This document shows, one piece after another, positions 7,483 through 17,016 of a stretch of 64,000 nt of DNA (position 1 is its first letter; every line of letters begins with the position of its first letter). The DNA comes from Schlesneria sp. DSM 10557 (GTDB lineage Bacteria; Planctomycetota; Planctomycetia; Planctomycetales; Planctomycetaceae). The position numbers were made by a program, and so were the translations under genes. The DNA is taken from the NCBI RefSeq assembly GCF_041860085.1, contig NZ_CP124747.1, forward strand, positions 4,526,001-4,590,000. The letters are read 5' to 3'. Under the pieces are notes generated by a model, which did no database searches, was not told where the DNA came from, and saw only the letters and a program-made list of their open reading frames with translations.

Positions 7483-10157
7483 CAGGGAGTGTCCTGCGGG
7501 TACCAGGATTGAAGCGTCCATCGCTCGACATCCTGGAAGGGATGCATCAACCGCGCGGGCTGACCATTCAGGTTACGGCGAGTGACGAAGTATTCATCGA
7601 CTTCCCACAAGGGGATGAATCGGGTTTCGATCAGCAGCTCGGCTTCGATACGGTGTAATAGACCGGTTGCGGAGGTCCAGTCGTTGACACGCTCCAGTTC
7701 CAGTAGCTGCCGGCGAACACGTTCGGGAAGAGGCCTGAGCGCATCGACGCGCGTGTCAGAGTGCTGAGTCAGCAGCGGCCACAGATCAATCAGCGGTTCG
7801 ATCACTCGCTCTGTCCGGTAGATCAGGTCGTAGTCATCGTGAGTTGCCGCGACGGTGCTCTCGTTCAATTGCACCGAGAGACCAACTCGCCGCCAGTGCT
7901 CGATCATCGACTGAACGCTGGCACGAATGCGGGAATCCGGAGGAGCCGCGATTCGCAACACGGGAAGCTCACTGCCACCCAGTTGCTTTTTGGCTGTCAG
8001 GACGAGCGCCGCAGCGCGCTGGGGATCGTACGGCGGACCTTCGAGTAAGCGATTGTGTCCGTAGCTGACGGTTGGAAACGGGGTCGCCGTTAAACGCGCG
8101 AGGCGTGCGTTGACACCGGCCAGAATCGATTGCTCGATTAATTGACTGCGGGGGATCGCCAGCGACATGGCGCGACGAAGCTGTGCATCACGCAGGACGG
8201 GTGTTGAGGGATTGAACATGATCATGTGAGAGATCGGCAGGGCATAAGGGGTGACGAGAAAACGATTATCATCCTGCAGCACTCTCACATCCTGCAGATC
8301 GGCGAACGGGATCCCGGTAATCTCTCCCCGCATCAGTCCCTGCAGGGCACGTTCCCAGTTGTCGTAGCGAACGTGGACGACCTCTTCCACGTGGCGGGCC
8401 TTCAACGTGGCAGGCTGGGGGCGTACCCGACGATAGGTGACCGATCGTGCGTCCCGTTCCGTCTCGAAAAAACGCTGGCGACCCGCCGAGGGGAGCGCCC
8501 CTGCGAACAGGTCCGGGTTCAGCGCCTGGGGATCTGCCAGAGAGACCGGGAACTGAAGCAGGGATTCGAGCCGCAGTGGCAGTCGCCGAAAATGGACGGT
8601 GAATTGAGAGGGTGACTGGGGAACGGCTTTGACGATCGCCCCAGCGAGCCGCGCGTCAAAGAGGGGGGACTGCGGATCCAGTTTCCGCGACAATTCGTCA
8701 ACGATATCGAAAGAAGTGATCAGGGGTCGGGCTTCCCAGTCGGCTCGCCGCAGTCGGACCGTAAACTGAACCTGACGTCCCAGATCTTGTGGTTCCCAGG
8801 CTTCTACGATTTGCGAGCGGTAGCGGACCCCCCGTTCATCAACCCGAGTCGGTTCAAACAGAGGTTGTGCCGTCAGGCTCGTGGCGAGTGTGTCGCTGGC
8901 CGTCGGGTAGGGATAGCTGGTGGCCTCACCCGGAAGTCGCAAGACCCCAAGACGGATGATCTGATGTCGCTCCGTCAGTTCTCGATGTGCTTCCCGCAGA
9001 CCGGGTGTCTCAGGCCAGATCCGGGCAGCCTGATCGACCAGCCGTGCGCCAACGCCCGTGTTTCCTTCCGCGGAAGCTCGTCGAGCCTCTTCCATCATGG
9101 CGGTCGTCCGGCTGATCAGTTCCGCCTTCCACTTGAGTGCGATCGGATGCTGTGCTTCCCGAGCCGTTAAGCGCTTCAGGAAATAGCGGGCTTCGCGATA
9201 GCGTTCCTGATCTCCGAGTTCATTGATCAGCAGATCAATCACCTGACCCAGCCGCAGGGAAAGTTCGGGGTAGGACGAGTTGCGGTCCCACAGGTCTTCT
9301 AACAGGCGAACGGCCCCTTCCCGATCCCCTTGCTGGTTCCGCAACTCGGCATCGGTCATCAACAGTTTCTGATAGAGTTCGTCAAATTTCGGCCAGGTCG
9401 CACTGAGCTTTAAGGGGGGCGGATCGGGGAGCGTAAAGCGTTCGCGTTCGTCGCCGGCCGCGATCTCGGCCTCCTCGCGGCGCATGGCCTGATACGCTTC
9501 TTTCAGTCGCACGTTGTTCTCGCGATGACGCCTGTCGACCAGCAGCAGCAAGTCGTAGGCGAGTGGAACGTTTCGTTCATCGATGAGAAGACTTGCCCGA
9601 CGCAGAACCAGATCTTCGAAGTAGTCGATCTTCAGGATCACCTTCGTTTCGAGAAGGTAATCAGGGTCTTGCTCTTCCCCCGGCTCCAGCAGAGTGATCG
9701 GCAGAGACTGAAAGCTTCTGCGGCGTTCGCCCAGTCGATCATTTCCTTCCCGGAATCCTGCACGTCCTTTCAGATGACGCTCATATTCCAGATTCATCGA
9801 TGCGAGCGTGTCGGGGCGAAGCGGGACCGGTTCGACGATGAGAACTTCATTGGATTTCAGCACGATCCAGTCAAAGGGCTTGGATCGCAGCAAGTCTTCT
9901 GCTGCGGGAAGCTCCATGTCCGTGTACAGCGGTAGCGAGTCCGCAGTGCCCGGTTCGGCCTGTTGATCCGGCGCGACGGTGGGAGCGGGGGTCGACGGTT
10001 TTTTATCTTCTGCACCCCGACACAACGCGGCGTCACTGCCCGGCAGGCTCAGGGCAACGAACAGCACGTACGCAACGCAGCGAATCACCGGTGTCCCGAT
10101 TGCGTGCTGACGTTTTGTGTAGCGCGTTCCCGCAGGACCTGAATGTTGCAGACTCAT
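7482..10157 (-). CDS. TPR plus family 5 (peptide-type) extracellular solute-binding protein
   Basis: About 891 residues: a hydrophobic export signal (VAYVLFVALSLPGSDAALC), a charged region, a TPR-like helical part (~200-400), then a region with the layout of the family 5 solute-binding domain (SBP_bac_5). Recognisable family features are the YRSQIVEAW and VQFTVRLRRADWE segments, an FDIVDELSRKLDP segment and SMIEHWRRVGLSVQLNES. Proteins with this domain bind peptides or nickel for ABC import, but no permease or ATPase gene is nearby. It may therefore be a sensor or scaffold. The start is uncertain: in-frame ATGs lie at 10223, 10202 and 10157, and none has a strong ribosome binding site. The last puts the export signal closest to the N-terminus. 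Confidence 0.75.
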   Translation of the reverse strand: MSLQHSGPAGTRYTKRQHAIGTPVIRCVAYVLFVALSLPGSDAALCRGAEDKKPSTPAPTVAPDQQAEPGTADSLPLYTDMELPAAEDLLRSKPFDWIVLKSNEVLIVEPVPLRPDTLASMNLEYERHLKGRAGFREGNDRLGERRRSFQSLPITLLEPGEEQDPDYLLETKVILKIDYFEDLVLRRASLLIDERNVPLAYDLLLLVDRRHRENNVRLKEAYQAMRREEAEIAAGDERERFTLPDPPPLKLSATWPKFDELYQKLLMTDAELRNQQGDREGAVRLLEDLWDRNSSYPELSLRLGQVIDLLINELGDQERYREARYFLKRLTAREAQHPIALKWKAELISRTTAMMEEARRASAEGNTGVGARLVDQAARIWPETPGLREAHRELTERHQIIRLGVLRLPGEATSYPYPTASDTLATSLTAQPLFEPTRVDERGVRYRSQIVEAWEPQDLGRQVQFTVRLRRADWEARPLITSFDIVDELSRKLDPQSPLFDARLAGAIVKAVPQSPSQFTVHFRRLPLRLESLLQFPVSLADPQALNPDLFAGALPSAGRQRFFETERDARSVTYRRVRPQPATLKARHVEEVVHVRYDNWERALQGLMRGEITGIPFADLQDVRVLQDDNRFLVTPYALPISHMIMFNPSTPVLRDAQLRRAMSLAIPRSQLIEQSILAGVNARLARLTATPFPTVSYGHNRLLEGPPYDPQRAAALVLTAKKQLGGSELPVLRIAAPPDSRIRASVQSMIEHWRRVGLSVQLNESTVAATHDDYDLIYRTERVIEPLIDLWPLLTQHSDTRVDALRPLPERVRRQLLELERVNDWTSATGLLHRIEAELLIETRFIPLWEVDEYFVTRRNLNGQPARLMHPFQDVERWTLQSWYPQDTP

Positions 10158-10530
10158 GTACGAGAGACTGCGGTTTGCAGGCCGTACTCTACGCGAATTC
10201 ATGATTCTCGGCGAAATGCCCATAACCGTCTTTTCGATGTGTGTCGGGGGTCAACAGGCCATCGGCGGCGGGCGCCAGACGAACGAGAGATCATAACCAT
10301 CTGTGAGACGGAATTTCGACGGTAGAGGCGGAGGTTGAAAAGGATCTTGCTTCGCGAAAAGGAAAGACCCGGGACGTAAACGTCCCGGGTCTTTCCGGCT
10401 CAGCTCAATTTTATCGACCACAGGCCTGAGAGAGTGGCCTCAGACCTGTAGCAGTTTCGGCTCAACACCCTGCAGAGACCGCGAGTTCACTCTGTGATTC
10501 CCGCGGTCGTTCACACAGTGGCGACGAGGC
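10158..10530. other. Intergenic gap downstream of glutamine synthetase
   Basis: No gene. It holds the glutamine synthetase terminator at 10361-10396 and the leader of the solute-binding protein gene. The alternative starts of that gene (10202, 10223) fall here. Confidence 0.5.
10361..10396 (-). terminator. Rho-independent terminator of glutamine synthetase gene
   Basis: GGAAAGACCCGGGACG at 10361-10376 and its exact reverse complement at 10381-10396 form a perfect 16-bp stem with a TAAA loop. Read on the minus strand, the stem is followed by TTTTCGCG. It lies ~135 bases after the glutamine synthetase stop. Confidence 0.85.
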
Positions 10531-12732
10531 TTACTTGATGAACAGCATTTCCTGGTAGGTCGGCAGTGGCCAGTAGTCGTCGGCGACGAGCGTTTCGAGT
10601 TCGTCGACGACTTCGCGAACTGCCTCCATTGCCGGCTTGACCTTCTTTGCACAACGTTCGGCGGCTTGCTTTGGATTTGCAACGCCGTGTCCACCATGGC
10701 AGCCCTCTTCGTTGAGGTGTTCCAAGACGGCGATCTTCTCGTTGAGCGACTTAATCAATCCACTCAGCTTCACCAGCAGTGAGGCGTCGAAGTCGACACC
10801 CGCAGCCTTACAGTTGGCGGCGGTTGCGGCGAGTTCACTCTGGTAACGGACTGCAGCGGGATAGATGATCGTCTTGGCGATTTCGTGGGAGAGCCGTGCT
10901 TCCACGTTCAGCGTCAAGGCGTACTGTTCGAAGTAGATCTCTTCGCGGCTGGCCGCTTCGCGTGCTGAGAGAACCTTGTACTTTTCAAACATTTCGACCG
11001 TGGCTGGCAGGGTAATCGCGGGGAGCGCGTCGATCGTCTGCTTAAGGTTGGGCAGGCCTCGGCGGGCGGCTTCCGATTGCCATTCTTCGGAGTACCCATC
11101 GCCATTGAAGCAGACAGAGCCGTGTTCGTTAGCAATTGATTTGAGCAGGTTCTGGACAGCCCCGGGGAGCTTGGCTGGATCACCGCCGGTGGTCTTTTCC
11201 AATTCGGTGGCGATGTAGTCCAGCGATTCGGCCATGATGGTGTTGAGGGCCACCAGCGGACCGGACAGCGACTGGTTCGAACCAACAGCGCGGAACTCGA
11301 ACTTGTTTCCGGTGAAGGCGAAGGGGCTGGTTCGGTTACGATCGCCTGCGTCCTTGGGCAGAGCTGGCAGGGTGTCGACACCGACGGTCATGACACCAGG
11401 CTGCTTGCTGGAGGAAGCAGAACCACTCTGCTTGATCTGCTCGAAGACGTCAGCAAGCTGTTCGCCAAGGAAGATCGAAATGATGGCGGGGGGAGCTTCG
11501 TTGGCACCGAGGCGATGATCGTTGCCAGCGTGTGCGACAACGGCACGCAGCAGTGAGCTGTGCTTGTGGACACCGCGGATGACAGCCGCACAGAATACCA
11601 GGAACTGCATGTTTTCGTGCGGTGTCTTGCCGGGTTCCAGCAGGTTCCCCTGAACGGCATTGCCGAGCGACCAGTTGCAGTGCTTGCCCGAACCGTTGAC
11701 GCCAGCGAAGGGCTTTTCGTGCAGGAGGCACTCGAGACCGTACTTGGCGGCAACTCGCTTCAGCGTCATCATGATGAGCTGCTGATGGTCTGCGGCGACG
11801 TTGGCGTTTTCGTAGATCGGGGCGATCTCGTACTGGCTTGGTGCCACTTCGTTGTGGCGAGTCTTGACGGGGACGCCGAGCTTGAAGAGTTCTCGCTCGC
11901 AGTCGAGCATGAAAGCGAGGACGCGGTCTGGGATGGCACCGAAGTACTGATCGCAGAACTCTTGCCCCTTGGGTGGCTTGGCTCCGAACAGAGTGCGGCC
12001 GGCGCTGATCAGGTCAGGGCGAGCGAAGAAGAAGTTGCGATCGATCAGGAAGTATTCCTGTTCAGGACCGCACGAGGCGGTGACCAGAGGAACATTCTTG
12101 TGACCGAACAGCTTGAGCACACGCTGAGCGTGGATGTTCAGTGCCTTCATCGAACGCAGCAGTGGAGTCTTCTTGTCGAGAGCTTCACCGGTCCATGAGA
12201 AGAAGGCGGTCGGGATGACCAGCGTGGTGCCGTTGGGGTTTTCGAGAATGAAGGCAGGGCTGGTAACGTCCCAAGCGGTGTAACCACGGGCTTCGAACGT
12301 GGCCCGAATGCCCCCCGATGGGAAGCTGGATGCGTCTGGCTCGCCCTGGGTCAAAGCCGAACCGCTGAATTCGTTAACGGCTCCACCCAGGCCGTCCGGT
12401 GCCAGGAAGCTGTCGTGCTTCTCGGCGCTAATCCCGGTCAGGGGGTAGAACATGTGAGCGTAGTGGGTCGCACCCTTCTCGATCGCCCAGTCTTTCATCG
12501 CGGCGGCGACGGTATCAGCAACGCTTGGATCGAGTGGCTCGCCCATTTCAATGGTCTTCATCACCGATTTGAAGACGGTCTTTGGCAGGCGGTCTTTCAT
12601 CACCTTGATGCTGAAGACGTTGGTTCCGAAGAGTTCACCGCTTGGAGTTTCGGCGAAATTCAGCGGGGCTGAAATGGGTTTGTAGTTCGTGACGGCCTGG
12701 ATGGCCTGATAACGGGCGGTGCTACCACTCAT
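10531..12732 (-). CDS. glnN: Glutamine synthetase type III
   Basis: A 733-residue GSIII enzyme, far longer than type I (~470). It makes glutamine from glutamate, ammonia and ATP in the cytoplasm. The N-terminal [19 protein letters not shown] region is characteristic of type III. Also seen are the [25 protein letters not shown] region, the ATP-site-like [17 protein letters not shown] segment and [20 protein letters not shown]. The gene stands alone: a strong terminator lies downstream and a sigma-54-type promoter (12800-12816) upstream, suggesting nitrogen control. No other nitrogen gene is adjacent. The ATG at 12732 has only a weak ribosome binding site. Confidence 0.95.
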   Translation of the reverse strand: MSGSTARYQAIQAVTNYKPISAPLNFAETPSGELFGTNVFSIKVMKDRLPKTVFKSVMKTIEMGEPLDPSVADTVAAAMKDWAIEKGATHYAHMFYPLTGISAEKHDSFLAPDGLGGAVNEFSGSALTQGEPDASSFPSGGIRATFEARGYTAWDVTSPAFILENPNGTTLVIPTAFFSWTGEALDKKTPLLRSMKALNIHAQRVLKLFGHKNVPLVTASCGPEQEYFLIDRNFFFARPDLISAGRTLFGAKPPKGQEFCDQYFGAIPDRVLAFMLDCERELFKLGVPVKTRHNEVAPSQYEIAPIYENANVAADHQQLIMMTLKRVAAKYGLECLLHEKPFAGVNGSGKHCNWSLGNAVQGNLLEPGKTPHENMQFLVFCAAVIRGVHKHSSLLRAVVAHAGNDHRLGANEAPPAIISIFLGEQLADVFEQIKQSGSASSSKQPGVMTVGVDTLPALPKDAGDRNRTSPFAFTGNKFEFRAVGSNQSLSGPLVALNTIMAESLDYIATELEKTTGGDPAKLPGAVQNLLKSIANEHGSVCFNGDGYSEEWQSEAARRGLPNLKQTIDALPAITLPATVEMFEKYKVLSAREAASREEIYFEQYALTLNVEARLSHEIAKTIIYPAAVRYQSELAATAANCKAAGVDFDASLLVKLSGLIKSLNEKIAVLEHLNEEGCHGGHGVANPKQAAERCAKKVKPAMEAVREVVDELETLVADDYWPLPTYQEMLFIK

Positions 12733-13142
12733 TCGATGTACTTTCAGTCTGGGAACAGAAGAATAAGCGCTGAGAAGCCTCTGCTATGCAAGTTTCGGAA
12801 GCAATCAGGATGCCAAGTGAATCGATCTCACTGGGATTCCAACAATCGCCGGCTTTCTGTGGCATTGCCAGACAATCTTCGGAGAACTGAAGCGAAATGC
12901 TTGCCTCGTCGTTAGGCATGTTTGCGCGGTATGTGTGCATTTCGTCGTGTGGACGTACTGAGGCCAAAGACGGCTTACCCGACTGGGGGCCGGAGTTTAT
13001 GGCGAAGCCTGCCGATCGCCGAATCCCGTCGGGAAACGCGTTGCGAACTCATCGCAGGCGGTGTGCCAGTGATTGCCCGGCGGTTGTCGCGCTGCTACAA
13101 ATGAATGTGATTTCAATTCTTCTGAAGTATTGGGAAGTGGCT
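12733..13142. other. Divergent intergenic region glnN / mrp
   Basis: It carries the sigma-54-type promoter for the glutamine synthetase at 12800-12816 and an 11-bp palindrome TGGCATTGCCA at 12860-12870, about 60 bp further upstream, which might bind an activator. An open frame from 12897 runs in phase into mrp but has no ribosome binding site or family similarity. Confidence 0.5.
12800..12816 (-). promoter_or_regulatory. Sigma-54-type (-24/-12) promoter of glnN
   Basis: Read on the minus strand this is TTGGCATCCTGATTGCT. It matches TTGGCA-N5-TTGCW with one change and has the exact GG-N10-GC spacing required by sigma-54 polymerase. Transcription would start near 12790, giving a leader of ~58 bases. 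Sigma-54 control of glutamine synthetase by nitrogen regulators is well known in other bacteria; its use here is inferred. Confidence 0.6.
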
Positions 13143-14210
13143 ATGTTGTCGGAAGCAGAGGTGTTGCAGCGTGTCCGCAGCCTGAAAGACCCGGAAATTG
13201 GCCGGACTTTTGGTGAGCTGGACATGGTGAAAGCCGTTCAAACGACGGGATCTACGGTCCACGTCACGATTGAACTTCCGACCCCTGCCTATCCGGGGAA
13301 ATACCGGATTTCTGATGCCATCACCGCTGCGGTGAAAGAGGGGCAGCCCGATGTGACGGCGGTCGAGGTGAAATTCACTTCCGTCGTTCAGGGGAAAATG
13401 TCCGGTGGTGCCATCGGGCTTCGCGCCAAGAACGTCATCGCTGTCGGGAGCGGTAAAGGGGGCGTCGGCAAAAGTACCGTCGCCACTTCGCTGGCGTATG
13501 GTCTGAAGACGCTCGGTTGCAAAGTTGGTTTGATGGATGCGGACGTGTACGGGCCCAGTGTCCCTCACATGGTCGGGTCTGTGGATCGCCCCACCGCTGT
13601 CAAAGTCAGGACGGAATCGGGTGAGGAGATCGAGCGGATTCAGCCTGTTGACGTTGATGGCCTGAAGGTCATTTCCATGGGCTACTTTCTGAAGCCGGAC
13701 CAGGCGGTGATCTGGCGAGGCCCCCTGCTTCACCGTGCGATCACTCAGTTTCTGAAAGACACCGACTGGGGTGATCTGGACTACCTGATCATCGACTTGC
13801 CTCCCGGTACCGGCGACATCTCGCTGACCCTTTCGCAGTTGCTTGGTCTTGCCGGAGCCGTCGTCGTCTGCTCACCTCAACAAGTGGCGCTGCTCGACGC
13901 GATCAAGGCGATCAGCATGTTCAATCAAGTCAAGATTCCTGTTCTCGGCATTGTCGAAAACATGTCGGGCGAGATCTTCGGTCGAGGCGGAGCCAAGGCC
14001 ATGGCGGAAGAATTGAACGTGCCGTTTCTGGGCGAACTTCCCATCGATTCAGGGATTCGAATTCGCGGCGACGCCGGGCGGATTTCGACCCTCTTCTCCG
14101 AAGAAAACCCGTCACGGGAACCGCTGGTTCAGATTTGCGAGCAGGTCGCCATTCAGGTGGCCAAGCAACTGCTGGTCGCACCCAAGATGCCGACACTGGA
14201 AATCCTGTAA
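13143..14210 (+). CDS. Mrp/NBP35-family Fe-S cluster carrier ATPase
   Basis: About 355 residues with the usual two parts: an N-terminal MIP18/DUF59 domain (residues ~1-80, VRSLKDPEIGRTFGELDMVK) and a ParA-type P-loop ATPase with the deviant Walker A GSGKGGVGKST (102-112). Relatives carry or deliver iron-sulfur clusters in the cytoplasm. The C-terminal CxxC used to bridge clusters in many members is missing; the corresponding place reads VENMSGEIFGRGGAKAMAEE. This variant is seen in part of the family, but it leaves cluster binding open. The ATG at 13143 is chosen because the DUF59 domain starts there; an upstream frame from 12897 is not family-like. Confidence 0.85.
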   Translation: MLSEAEVLQRVRSLKDPEIGRTFGELDMVKAVQTTGSTVHVTIELPTPAYPGKYRISDAITAAVKEGQPDVTAVEVKFTSVVQGKMSGGAIGLRAKNVIAVGSGKGGVGKSTVATSLAYGLKTLGCKVGLMDADVYGPSVPHMVGSVDRPTAVKVRTESGEEIERIQPVDVDGLKVISMGYFLKPDQAVIWRGPLLHRAITQFLKDTDWGDLDYLIIDLPPGTGDISLTLSQLLGLAGAVVVCSPQQVALLDAIKAISMFNQVKIPVLGIVENMSGEIFGRGGAKAMAEELNVPFLGELPIDSGIRIRGDAGRISTLFSEENPSREPLVQICEQVAIQVAKQLLVAPKMPTLEIL

Positions 14211-14240
14211 CGGCTTCAAGGCACGAACAGGACAGCGCTG

Positions 14241-14261
14241 GAGCGGGTCTCAGACCCGCTC
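14241..14261. terminator. Hairpin between convergent genes
   Basis: GAGCGGGTC (14241-14249) and GACCCGCTC (14253-14261) form a perfect 9-bp stem with a 3-base loop, 30 bases after the mrp stop and ~100 bases beyond the stop of the convergent ATPase gene. There is no clear T-tract, so termination is probable rather than certain. Confidence 0.5.
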
Positions 14262-14364
14262 TCAGTCGGTCTCGCTCCCTCTATTGCAGCGCGCGTAGGC
14301 GTCGCCGGTGAACACTCTTGTTGCTCGTCACGTGCAGCCGTCATCCGAGACTTCGCCGGGCCGA

Positions 14365-15588
14365 TCAATCGAGACCCAGTTGATCCGTTGGCAGTTCTCG
14401 CATGATTTCTTCGGTGCTCGTGATCCCCATCGCGACTTTCACGAGTGCCGAACGTCGGAACTCCAGCATCCCCTGTTGAATGGCGAACGTCTGCAGTTCT
14501 TCGCTGCTGCAGCCATTGGCCACCAGTTGACGCAGTGCCCGGTTGAAGACCATCAACTCGACGACGGCTGTTCGGCCGGCGTAGCCTTGATGCAGGCAGG
14601 CTTCGCAGGACCCGGGGCCGAAGATGAACGAGCCAAAGCCGGGTTCGAGGTATGGCTGGATATCGGCAAACGTTTCCGGTGATTCGCTGATGTCGTAAGC
14701 CACCCGGCACTTGGGGCAGAGCGTCCGCACCAGTCGCTGCGCGACAACGCCCAGCAGGCAGTTTGACAGGAAGTAACGATTGACTCCCAATGCAGCCATA
14801 CTTTGGACGGCGGCTGCCGCGACGGGCGAGTGCAGTGTCGACAAGACCACCGTTCCGCTGTTGGCGGCTCGGACGGCGGTCGCGGCTGTTTCTTCGTCTC
14901 TGATCTCGCCGATCATGATGACGTCGGGAGACTGTCGCAGTACGTTGCGGAGCAGTTCCGGAAAATCCAGTCCAATCCGGGGATTCGCCTGGGACTGTCG
15001 CAGTCCGGCGACCGCGTACTCGACGGGATCTTCGAGCGTGTTGATCTTTCTCGACCCGTCGTTCAGGCTCTGCACGGCCGCATAAAGTGTCGTTGTTTTT
15101 CCCGTGCCGGTAGGGCCGGTCACCAGGATCAGGCCGCTGGGATTGGCGAGCATCGCCTGGATCTTATTCAGTTCGATGCGGGTCAGGCCGATCTGGTCGA
15201 GGCTTTTCAGTCCGAACTTCCGGTCGAGCAGACGTGCGGTGACGTCCTCGCCGTGAAGCGTGGGGATGATATTGATTCGCAGGTCGACGACCCGATCTCC
15301 AACGGCCTGAATCCGCCGACCCTCGTGCGGTCGGCGACGGTCTCCCAGATCGATTCCCGCTTCTGCTTTGAGCAGAGTGATCACGCTACGTCCTACTTCC
15401 AGCGGCAAGGCGGCGACTGTTTCCAATCCCCCCATCCGTCGGTAGGCGACGCGCACCCCTCCTTCTTCGCCCAGCAGAAACAGGTCGCTGACGTGCAGTT
15501 CAGCCGCTCGTTCAATGATGGCTTCAAGGACTTCGGCGGACGATTTTTCAGTAAAAAAGTCGGGTGAGAAACGACCGTCGTAGGCCAT
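14365..15588 (-). CDS. GspE/PilB-family secretion or pilus assembly ATPase
   Basis: A 407-residue hexameric ATPase of the type II secretion / type IV pilus family. Visible are Walker A GPTGTGKTT (158-166), the Asp box (INTLEDPVEYAV), a Walker B-like stretch (VIMIGEIRDEETA) and the His box (STLHSPVAAAA). The C-terminal metal-binding cysteines are all present (Cys291, 294, 328 and 331). It is shorter than GspE/PilB (~500-560) because the N-terminal platform-binding part is reduced to ~100 residues. It begins immediately after a STAS-domain gene with no spacing. No other secretion or pilus gene is adjacent; a secretin lies 27 kb away and a pilin-like gene 8 kb away. Confidence 0.9.
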   Translation of the reverse strand: MAYDGRFSPDFFTEKSSAEVLEAIIERAAELHVSDLFLLGEEGGVRVAYRRMGGLETVAALPLEVGRSVITLLKAEAGIDLGDRRRPHEGRRIQAVGDRVVDLRINIIPTLHGEDVTARLLDRKFGLKSLDQIGLTRIELNKIQAMLANPSGLILVTGPTGTGKTTTLYAAVQSLNDGSRKINTLEDPVEYAVAGLRQSQANPRIGLDFPELLRNVLRQSPDVIMIGEIRDEETAATAVRAANSGTVVLSTLHSPVAAAAVQSMAALGVNRYFLSNCLLGVVAQRLVRTLCPKCRVAYDISESPETFADIQPYLEPGFGSFIFGPGSCEACLHQGYAGRTAVVELMVFNRALRQLVANGCSSEELQTFAIQQGMLEFRRSALVKVAMGITSTEEIMRELPTDQLGLD

Positions 15589-15945
15589 CTAAGCCACCTC
15601 CCCTCGTGCGAGTTGAAGGGCTTTTTCCGAGTCGTCCGCCATCTGAAAGACGGTGTTCAATCGCAACAGCGAGATCACATTCGCGGCGACGGTGGGGAGT
15701 GAGTGGATGACCAGCTTACCCCCCTGCTCACGAAATCGTTTGTGACAACTCAGCAGCCAACCGATACAGAGCGAATCCAGATAACTCGAGTCCCGCATAT
15801 CAAGCAGCACCGTCTTCTGATAGGCGCTGGGACCAAGCAAGGCACGAATGGGATCGATCGGAGGTGCGACGTCCTGCTGATTCAGACAGCCCTCAATCGA
15901 AACCTGGACGACGTCGTCTCGGTCTTCCTTGATTTTGAACTTCAT
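15589..15945 (-). CDS. STAS-domain protein (anti-anti-sigma factor type)
   Basis: A 118-residue single-domain STAS protein. The motif DMRDSSYLDSLCIGWLLSCHKRF matches the phosphorylation-loop region of SpoIIAA-type proteins, with Ser residues beside the conserved DxS position. The later KLVIHSLPTVAANVISLLRL helix also fits the fold. Such proteins switch partners through Ser phosphorylation. Its stop codon directly abuts the start of the GspE-like ATPase gene, so the two are co-translated and may form a regulatory pair. A TTG start at 15978 is possible but adds hydrophobic residues unlike the family. Confidence 0.8.
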   Translation of the reverse strand: MKFKIKEDRDDVVQVSIEGCLNQQDVAPPIDPIRALLGPSAYQKTVLLDMRDSSYLDSLCIGWLLSCHKRFREQGGKLVIHSLPTVAANVISLLRLNTVFQMADDSEKALQLARGEVA

Positions 15946-16528
15946 GACAATGGGGCCCACGAGAACAACGGGTAACAAATGTGTCAGTGACCGATTGACA
16001 TTTTTTTACTCTACCCCGTGACACGGACCCTCATCAAGCGCCATATCAAAACACTCTTGTGTTCTTGGTAGACAAATGGTTGCAATTCGATACATCGCCC
16101 TCGTTGGGCTGTGAATTTCGGCGTTCCTCTGGCCGTTAAGGGGATTGCAGGGACGTCGTTCCACAGGTCCGGTGAGGTTGCAGATCGCGGTGATGACGAG
16201 CAAAAGGAAGCCCGTCTGGTCCCCTCCGAAGGTGTGTGAAGGGGCCGCTTGCGGGACTGCAGAAACAGCACCGCAAAAAAGAGGGGGGAGACACGCCTGA
16301 GTGCCTCTGGCAGCCGGAAGCCTCCTCACAGCGCTCAACCGGACGGGAGCGCGAGACGAGAAAATGGCCCGCTCGGACCTCGTGGTTCCGATGGGAACGA
16401 GTCGAGGTCCGCTGGTGGGAACGTGTGGAGGGGACACGGTTCCGGTTGTAACAGGATTGGCGAGTCAGCCCAGGAGCCCCGGGCCGAATTTCGATCCTCC
16501 TGCACTGAAGGTCTGCGGCTCCTTCCCA
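15946..16528. other. Intergenic gap without recognised feature
   Basis: Several overlapping short open frames exist on both strands, but none has a ribosome binding site or family-like sequence. I see no RNA gene or clear hairpin terminator. Confidence 0.4.
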
Positions 16529-16978
16529 TCATTTTGCAGGCTTGGCCTTCGGTTTGGCCGAGGCTCCTTTGGATCCGCTCTTTTCCAGGCTCATCGGTCC
16601 CGAGCCATTCGCCATGATGAACAGCATCGCGCCCATCAAGCCGAGATTCTTCAGGAACTGAACCAGTTGTGACTGTTGATCGGGTCCGCGCAAGTTCCAG
16701 AAGTCATGGAAGTAGTACGTGACCGGAACAAGGAACAGGAACAGCATGGCTGCTCCGATCCGGGCCTTGTACCCCAGAATCAATGACACACTGCCCGCGA
16801 TCAGAAACAGGATGGCTCCCGCGAGCTGGACTTGAGGCTGAGGAATTCCACGAGACCCCATCGAGGCCGCGACACCGTCAAAGTCTCGCAGGTGGCTGCC
16901 GATGGCGGAGGTCAGGAAGATTGCCGCGATCATGATTCGGCCCAGGACAGTGGTAAGTCCTTGTAAAAGAGCCTTCAT
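16529..16978 (-). CDS. DoxX-family membrane protein
   Basis: About 149 residues with four predicted membrane helices and a Lys/Ala-rich basic tail (GSKGASAKPKAKPAK). The first helix LGRIMIAAIFLTSAIGSHLRDF and the PVTYYFHDFWNL segment are typical of DoxX-like proteins of the inner membrane. Some members take part in thiol or sulfur redox stress responses; the role here is not known. GCGAGGATTTCC precedes the ATG at 16978. The pirin gene ends ~38 bases upstream on the same strand, so the two are probably one operon. DoxX and pirin genes are often neighbours. Confidence 0.85.
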   Translation of the reverse strand: MKALLQGLTTVLGRIMIAAIFLTSAIGSHLRDFDGVAASMGSRGIPQPQVQLAGAILFLIAGSVSLILGYKARIGAAMLFLFLVPVTYYFHDFWNLRGPDQQSQLVQFLKNLGLMGAMLFIMANGSGPMSLEKSGSKGASAKPKAKPAK

Positions 16979-17016
16979 GGAAATCCTCGCTTTCGTGAAC
17001 AATGACTGAGAGTGGT

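Noticed and set aside
12897-13142. N-terminal extension of the Mrp protein
   Set aside because: In frame, but no ribosome binding site and unlike the family; the MIP18/DUF59 domain starts at 13143.
14803-15567. Plus-strand open frame of 254 codons
   Set aside because: Antisense to the GspE-like ATPase with no ribosome binding site.
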